Assembly: GCA_003255065.1 (NCBI GenBank)
Contig: QAOA01008219.1
Span: 73,501 to 137,500 of the forward strand
Reading direction: 5' to 3'
DNA: 64,000 nucleotides
From: Cercis canadensis
Taxonomy: Eukaryota; Streptophyta; Magnoliopsida; Fabales; Fabaceae
Within the stretch, counting starts at the first letter, position 1, and each line of letters opens with the position of its first letter. The notes below the pieces were generated by a model. The model saw nothing but the letters and a program-made list of their open reading frames with translations. It did not search any database and was not told the DNA's origin. Below are positions 59,001-64,000 of this stretch, one piece after another. The translations under genes and the position numbers were made by a program.

Positions 59001-59634
59001 GATCTTCTGCATAGAGCAGGGTTGGAGAATGCCAAACCAGCTCCTACTCCAATGATCAACAACCAGGTTCTCTCCATTTCTGATGGGACATTGCTATCTC
59101 AACCATTGCTTTACAAAAGTTTGGTAGGTGCTCTTCAGTATTGCACCATAACTAGGCCTGATCTCCTATTCAGTAAACAAACTTTGTAAATTTATGAGTG
59201 CTCCCACATATTTGCATTTCCATGCTGCTAAACGTGTTCTTAAGTACCTTAAAGGCACACAGTCCCATGGTCTTACCATCACTAAGTCACAGTAACTGTC
59301 CTTGCTTGCTTATTTTGATTTAGGTTGGGTTGGCTATCCTGATGATAGACACATCACTAGTGGCCATGCTATCTTCCTTAGTTCCAATCTTATCTCTTGG
59401 ACTTCAAGCAAACAGAAAGTGGTAGCTTGCTCAAGTACTAAAGCTGAGTACAAGGCTTTAGCAAATGCCACTTCTAAGTTACTTTGGCTGCAATCCTTGC
59501 TTCAGGAACTCAAGTTGCCTTTGCCTTCTCCCCCTTTGCTGCTATGTGACAATCTTAGTGCAACCTTTCTTGAAGTCAATCCTGTCTTGCATGCTAGGAC
59601 AAAACATATGGAGTTTGATTGTCATTTTGTCTGA
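56100..59634 (+). pseudogene. E4 gag-pol region
   Basis: In order: the second half of gag (VLNGLGSEYNSVVAPLS, about 56140-56440); protease with YLDTGATHHV (about 56635); GAG_pre-integrase (about 57070-57230); integrase (about 57230-57750); reverse transcriptase (about 58290-59000); and RNase H (about 59300-59634, SSTKAEYKALANA). About ten breaks. It differs from E1-E3 in both gag and LTR and so is a third copia family in the window. Confidence 0.88.
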
Positions 59635-59812
59635 GAAAGAGTGCTTAACAAATCTCTCAAGCTCTGCCATGTTCCCTCTTCAGATCAATTGGCAAACATC
59701 CTCACTAAGCCTTTGTCCACCAAGCTCTTTCTCTCCAATCGTAACACTCAATGTGCTACCTCGCACCTTGTGTTTGAGGGGGAATGTTAAACTAAAATCA
59801 TATAATGGATTA

Positions 59813-61102
59813 TGATAAGACATTATTTTACACTATTTGTTTCTCTTATACTTAGACTTTTAGAATGTGTTTCTACTGATTTTCATAGCCCATAGACATA
59901 TTTTATGGATTTGGACTTGGTGATTTTGGATTTTAATTGCATAATTGTAAATTTCTGGCACTGCTTACATTTTTCACAATATATTGAGCTGCAGATGTCC
60001 GATTGATGCGATTCTAGTTTCATAGGAAAGCTGATAGAAAATGCTACATTTCATATGAAGAGCCCAGAAGCTGATTCTCGCGCCTGGATAACTGAAATTC
60101 GAGTACAAGCAGTCCAGATTTTCTGCATCCGCCCAGCATCTACTTATTCCATTCCTTAGGCCTGCCTATTGGACCAGTACCTGTTTATTGGCCCAACATC
60201 TGCTATTTGGGCCAGCACACATGTCACTAGGGTTTGATCACGTTTTTACCTTTAAAGTTTTAGGAAACTAGGTTTATTTTGTAATTAGGAAACCTAGAAG
60301 AGGCAGCCAGCTAGTATTTATTCTGAAGATTGTTGAGAATAAGGAGATCACGAATTTACCATCAGTTGCTCCTGCCTCCTGTTCTTGAGTTAGAGTTTAG
60401 ACCTTTGCTTTATGTTTAAGCCTTCCATGGAGGGCTAACTACTTTTGTAATCAATTCAAGAAGATCCAGACATGCTAATCCAGAGTTCTTGTGCTTCAAT
60501 CCGGGTTTGATTTAATATAGTTTGATTATCTTCTTCTTCTCATCTTCATGTGATTCAATGGTATTTTAATTGTATGCATGCTTTATATGAATTTAAATTG
60601 GTTGATTAGATTCATCACAGTAATCAAACTGCTAATCATATGTTAAAGGTTTTTAATATATGGTTACTTTAACAATTCAGTTATTAAATTAATCTGGACT
60701 TAGTGATATAGAGCGGTTGTCTAGATTCTTAATTCCAAGATTAATTGAATTCTGATTGGTAATCAGTAGGAATTCTAAATGTTGCTGTTAGGGGTTCCAG
60801 GTAACATTTAACAAAGAATTAAATAAGACCTAGGTTATCTTTAGTGAACAAGGACGGATTAGGGTTTGGTTTCCTGCTTGATTTGATTACGTTTTCTCTT
60901 ACTTGATCAATTTGTTTACTGCTTTCTGAGTACTTATTATACTACATTCAACACAAACCACCCCTTTTTATTTTATTTATGCTTAAGTCCTAATAGATTA
61001 GTTGTTCTGGTGAATAATCCTTGGGAGACAACACTAGTTGCACTATATACTACAAATCTATTGCAATTAGTTTTGTAATTTTGTATGGTTCGGCAGCCGT
61101 CA
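59813..61102 (+). mobile_element. Probable solo LTR nested in the E4 LTR
   Basis: The insert starts TGATAAGACATTATTTTAC and ends GGCAGCCGTCA. GATTA (59808-59812) and GATGA (61103-61107) are a near-perfect 5-base duplication, and the E4 LTR sequence continues across it when compared with 61158-61230. No coding sequence. The tail (ccttgggagacaacac) resembles the ends of other plant LTRs. The imperfect duplication lowers confidence in the exact ends. Confidence 0.6.
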
Positions 61103-61157
61103 GATGACATGTTCATTAAGCTGACGTGTCCATTTTGTTATAAGCCTATAGTTGGAA

Positions 61158-61441
61158 TGTTAAACTAAAGTCAAATAATGGATGATGTGTTCATTAAGTT
61201 GATGTGTCCATTCTGTTATAAGCCTATAGCTAGCTGTCATTAGGTGTCATTAGAGTTAGTTATTTTCTGTTATCAACTAACTACTACTAAAAGCTTCTAG
61301 AGAAAGGTTGAGTAGTAACTTGCCTCTATATATTCTGATGTCTAGGCATTGTATAATTTATCAATTCTATTTTTATGAAATCAATACAGTGAAGATTATC
61401 TTCAGTTCATATGGTTCTCTCTTCTGGTATGCATTTCTACA
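61158..61441 (+). repeat. Second E4-type LTR copy
   Basis: Starts TGTTAAACTAAAGTC and ends TTTCTACA, repeating the LTR that begins at 59786. The sequence that follows (about 61442-61550, rich in ttcttcttcttctt) looks like an untranslated leader, as if this were a 5' LTR of a related copy joined to the 3' end of E4. Confidence 0.6.
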
Positions 61442-61663
61442 GAATACCATAGCTTCTGCATAATCTTTAGTTTTTGTTCTTCTTCTTCTTAATCTTTCTC
61501 TTGCTGCTACATCTCGTGTGGTTCATCAAATCTTGATCAAGATTCATGCAAGTTTCACATTCTAATACATAATAATATGCTAGACAATAACAGAGATTAT
61601 TTAATTAACAGTATTGAGTCTTCATTAATTTTTGCTTCAAGTTATGAAATGATTCATACTTAC

Positions 61664-61830
61664 CATTTGCCAACAGGTGACGCCTCCCCAAAGTTGATAA
61701 GGCCATTAGCGTGACCCCTGACTGTTCCCGTCACATTGGCAATACCTTTGATATCCTCCAGGCAATCAGCTTTAGCCTGGGGTTGATCTGGTTTGCTACC
61801 AAAGAGTAATCCAGATACAAAGGAAAACAT
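61664..61830 (-). pseudogene. C3: exon 1 of a C2-like gene, exon 2 lost
   Basis: The exon runs from the ATG at 61830 to TG|GTAAGT at 61664/61663. It is 167 bases, the same length and phase as exon 1 of C2, and encodes 55 codons with no stop, including the repeat core NVTGTVRGHANGLINFG. The promoter (61931-61937) is conserved. The intron runs only about 100 bases before element E4 begins, and on the far side of E4 only the 3' flank (55640-56085) is left, so exon 2 is gone. The clean reading frame suggests that the loss is recent or that the exon is still constrained. A transcript from here would read into antisense E4 sequence. Confidence 0.78.
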
Positions 61831-61930
61831 TGAATGCTCAACTTGTAAAAATGGAAAAGTAAAAGTAAACCAGTATGTTTGTTTGATTAGCTTTAGATTA
61901 CTTTGGTATGTGTTAGCAAGAAATGCCTCA

Positions 61931-61937
61931 TTTTATA
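61931..61937 (-). promoter_or_regulatory. TATA box of C3
   Basis: Minus-strand TATAAAA in GGGTCTATAAAATGAGGC, 101 bases upstream of the C3 ATG and identical in sequence and spacing to C2. Confidence 0.65.
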
Positions 61938-62289
61938 GACCCATCGAGTAGGGCCGAATGGGAATATTATTGCCTACCAATTACCAAGTACTCCATTACC
62001 TATATTTTTTTGTTGCCATTCAATAAAGCAATTAGTCAATGAGGTGTTTCATACGTGGGTTTATTTTCTGATTTGCTTTTGGGGTGTTAGAATTAAGAAA
62101 TCTTGAAAACTAAATTTTCATAACAAAATCATGCTTAGTAATTTTTTTTGAATTTAAATTATCAAGAAATCGATAACTATAATGAGTTTTAAGATTTTAT
62201 ATATCAAATGCCTTCTAAAGGTATCAATTTATATGTATGTCATTAGAAAATTTATTGCTTAATTTAGAAAAAAATATTTAAGACAATCT

Positions 62290-62600
62290 TCGAAAAGAAA
62301 TTTGCCTTAATTTTTTTTTTCTTTTGGTGATTCTCCCTTATTGCTTTTCCAACGGAAAGAGAACAAGTGCAAAAGACATAACCTTGGTAGAATGACATAG
62401 ATTAATAATCTTAAAAACCTATGTATACATTAACACTGATATCTGCTTGGATAGAATGAGTCTCAATGAAGGGACATATTCAACCAAGATCATTAACACA
62501 AATCATCATCGAGTGAATTATGCAAGATGGTAATCATCATTGGAGATCAATGAATTATGGAAGATGCTAATCATCATCCAGTAATGTCAGCATAATTAAC
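62290..62600. other. Intergenic DNA with a short local repeat
   Basis: No gene. Around 62490-62580 a unit of about 35 bases (aatcatcatc, then gaattatg-aagatg) occurs two to three times in degenerate form. Confidence 0.45.
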
Positions 62601-64000
62601 TGTTGAGTGAGTTTTATACTCACTCTTTAGGTGTCCTTTACTTAAGTATTTAGTTAGTTTTTGACGATTAATTGCCATTTAATGGGATTTCTATGTTAAA
62701 TTGTAGGTTCCATGGATTAAAGTGAAGAAATGAAGATTTTGAGAAGATTTGGGATAGAATCTAAGGGTCATGGTGCCCAAGAAGCAGAGCCGCAACCCCC
62801 GAAGCATTAGAATGGAGGACTTGGATAGAAGCTCAGCACCGCACCCTTCAAGATTTAGAGTCGTGGTGCTCAAACTCTTATGGGACCAGAGGCTAAGAGT
62901 CGCGGCGCCAAGAAAGTAGATCCGCGGCGCCCGTAAGAAAGGAAAACCAGTGTACTGACCAAAGACCCAAGGCCGCGGTGCCCATAAACTAGGCCCGCGG
63001 CGCCCGCGCGTACAAAGAAGCACAATCTTGTTCAAGAGATACAGGGTTGCGGTGCCTAATACCCAGGGCTGCAGTGCTCGTACCTATTTTTGTATATGTG
63101 GCTTTAATTCTTTCAGCTTATAGGGCTTTCTTGTGGGAAGTATAAAAGGGGAATCTTAGGAAATTATGGGGATTCGTTCTTAGACACTTTTGATAGCAAA
63201 AAGGAGGCAAAGCAAGGATTGAAGAGAGGAGAGTCGAAGCTAATTCGATCTTCAAACCAGATTTTTTCTTCTTTTGCCCTTGAACCATGTCTAGATTTTA
63301 TTCTTTCTTGTTTTCTTCTTCTATGATGATCTAATTTTCTTATCTAGGGCTATGATGTAGGCTAATTAGGACCAATTGTAATTCCTTATGAACTGAATTC
63401 CAGAATTATCTTTTCAATTTGAGTGTTTATCTCCTCACTTAATGATTCTGATTGTCTGGCCAATAATTAGATGATTAGTTAATCACAATGAGACCGGAGG
63501 GAGAATTGTGTGTTAAGTTCCTTGGGATAAATATCATGAGTTGCATGGAGGATAGGAATATACCTTCATGGCTCATGTAATCAGTTAAAAAGATCCACAA
63601 ACCCTAATGAATTCATAATTATTGTAACTCGTTTAGGGATATACAGGGTTAGTAATTAGGGATATTTACACTAGACCTTGGGAGAGGCTAGTGAATGAAT
63701 TAGGGAATCTTGATTAACAATTAGGAAGATAAATTGGAATTAATGGATTAAGGAATGAGAGCTAGAAGTAATTATGGTGAAATCAGAACCCTAGGTGTTT
63801 TTCTCTTGATTATGCTATCATTTTGTTGGTTTAATTTGATATTTTACTGGTTTAGTTTGTTTTCATTATATTTTAAGTTTTTTCTTGAAAATGTCTACAT
63901 ATTGATTGATTAGAAAAAATTAAGATTAACCAAATTTTGGTAGTTGATACGTTAGTCCTCGTGAGAATGATACTCTATCTCTTCTTATTACTTGGAAATG
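62601..64000 (+). mobile_element. LTR of the 33979-35295 family, cut by the window edge
   Basis: Starts TGTTGAGTGAGTTTTATA and aligns along its whole length with the solo LTR at 33979-35295 up to ttattacttggaaa at the window end, about 50 bases short of the expected LTR end. By eye identity is about 80-85%. It could be a solo LTR or the 5' LTR of an element that continues outside. Positions 62765-63085 carry more GC-rich GCCGCGGCGCC-type motifs than the other copy, which accounts for its greater length. Confidence 0.82.

Larger units (their letters stand above)
56090..61555 (+). mobile_element. E4: 5'-truncated Ty1/copia with complex 3' end
   Basis: A plus-strand copia without a 5' LTR or the start of gag. 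It has gag-pol (about 56100-59634), a polypurine tract (TTTGAGGGGGAA, ending at 59785) and an LTR start at 59786 (TGTTAAACTAAAATC). That LTR is interrupted by a 1.3-kb insert (59813-61102), resumes at 61103-61150, and is followed by a second LTR copy at 61158-61441 and about 110 bases that look like a retrotransposon leader. The element lies between the 3' flank and exon 1 of pseudogene C3 and has replaced the C3 exon 2. It has about ten breaks besides the missing 5' end. The left boundary is approximate. Confidence 0.85.
61560..62285 (-). repeat. Segmental duplication, partner of 44990-45800
   Basis: Contains the start of the C3 intron, exon 1, the promoter and upstream DNA in the same order as around gene C2, at an identity by eye near 85-90%. 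Shared blocks include acataataatatgctagaca and catacgtgggtttattttctg. Confidence 0.8.

Overview
The window is nuclear DNA from a flowering plant, most likely a eudicot. It is AT-rich, carries plant-type Ty1/copia and Ty3/gypsy LTR retrotransposons primed by initiator-Met tRNA, a plant L1-type LINE with a DUF4283 ORF1, a tRNA-derived SINE and short fold-back MITEs. I cannot name the species. Nothing bacterial is present, and I see no rRNA, no true tRNA gene and no CRISPR array.

The host content is a small tandem gene family, all on the minus strand, that I do not recognise. Its proteins are about 140 residues long and carry two copies of a 22-residue Gly/Asn-rich repeat of the form [IV]xGxxNxxGx[IV]xGxxNGxI. 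Two copies look complete: A1 (4678-5215) and C2 (44459-45292), each with a TATA box, an ATG, a GT-AG intron and an in-frame end. Three are broken: A2 (20406-20745), B1 (24720-25355) and C3 (exon 1 at 61664-61830). Only the downstream flank survives of a further copy (33066-33566). The duplicated flanks of these genes (3640-4677 with 19740-20400; 23820-24430 with 32465-32975; 33100-33560 with 44070-44480 and 55640-56085; 31780-32130 with 47440-47880; 44990-45800 with 61560-62285) show that the locus grew by local segmental duplication.

Nearly everything else is mobile DNA dropped into that array. From left to right: a gypsy chromovirus remnant (356-1720); a SINE (2133-2278); a copia fragment (2720-3510); element E1, a SIRE-like copia on the minus strand (5696-19169, target duplication GAAAT) holding a 3.6-kb solo LTR (9581-13218, target duplication ATTCA); a 5'-truncated LINE (21426-21835); a fold-back MITE (22047-22416); a full-length LINE with both ORFs open (25471-31586); element E2, a plus-strand relative of E1 (33567-44068) whose 5' LTR holds a 1.3-kb solo LTR (33979-35295); a second MITE (46173-46469); element E3, a young copia (49213-54979); element E4, a 5'-truncated copia with a complex 3' end (about 56090-61555); and an LTR running off the right edge (62601-64000).

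The layout reads as birth and death of a lineage-specific gene cluster. The LINE sits just upstream of the TATA position of B1, E2 lies where a C-type copy used to continue, and E4 takes the place of exon 2 of C3. E1 and E2 also carry a long extra ORF between pol and the 3' LTR. Apart from C2, A1 and the LINE ORFs, no reading frame here looks functional.
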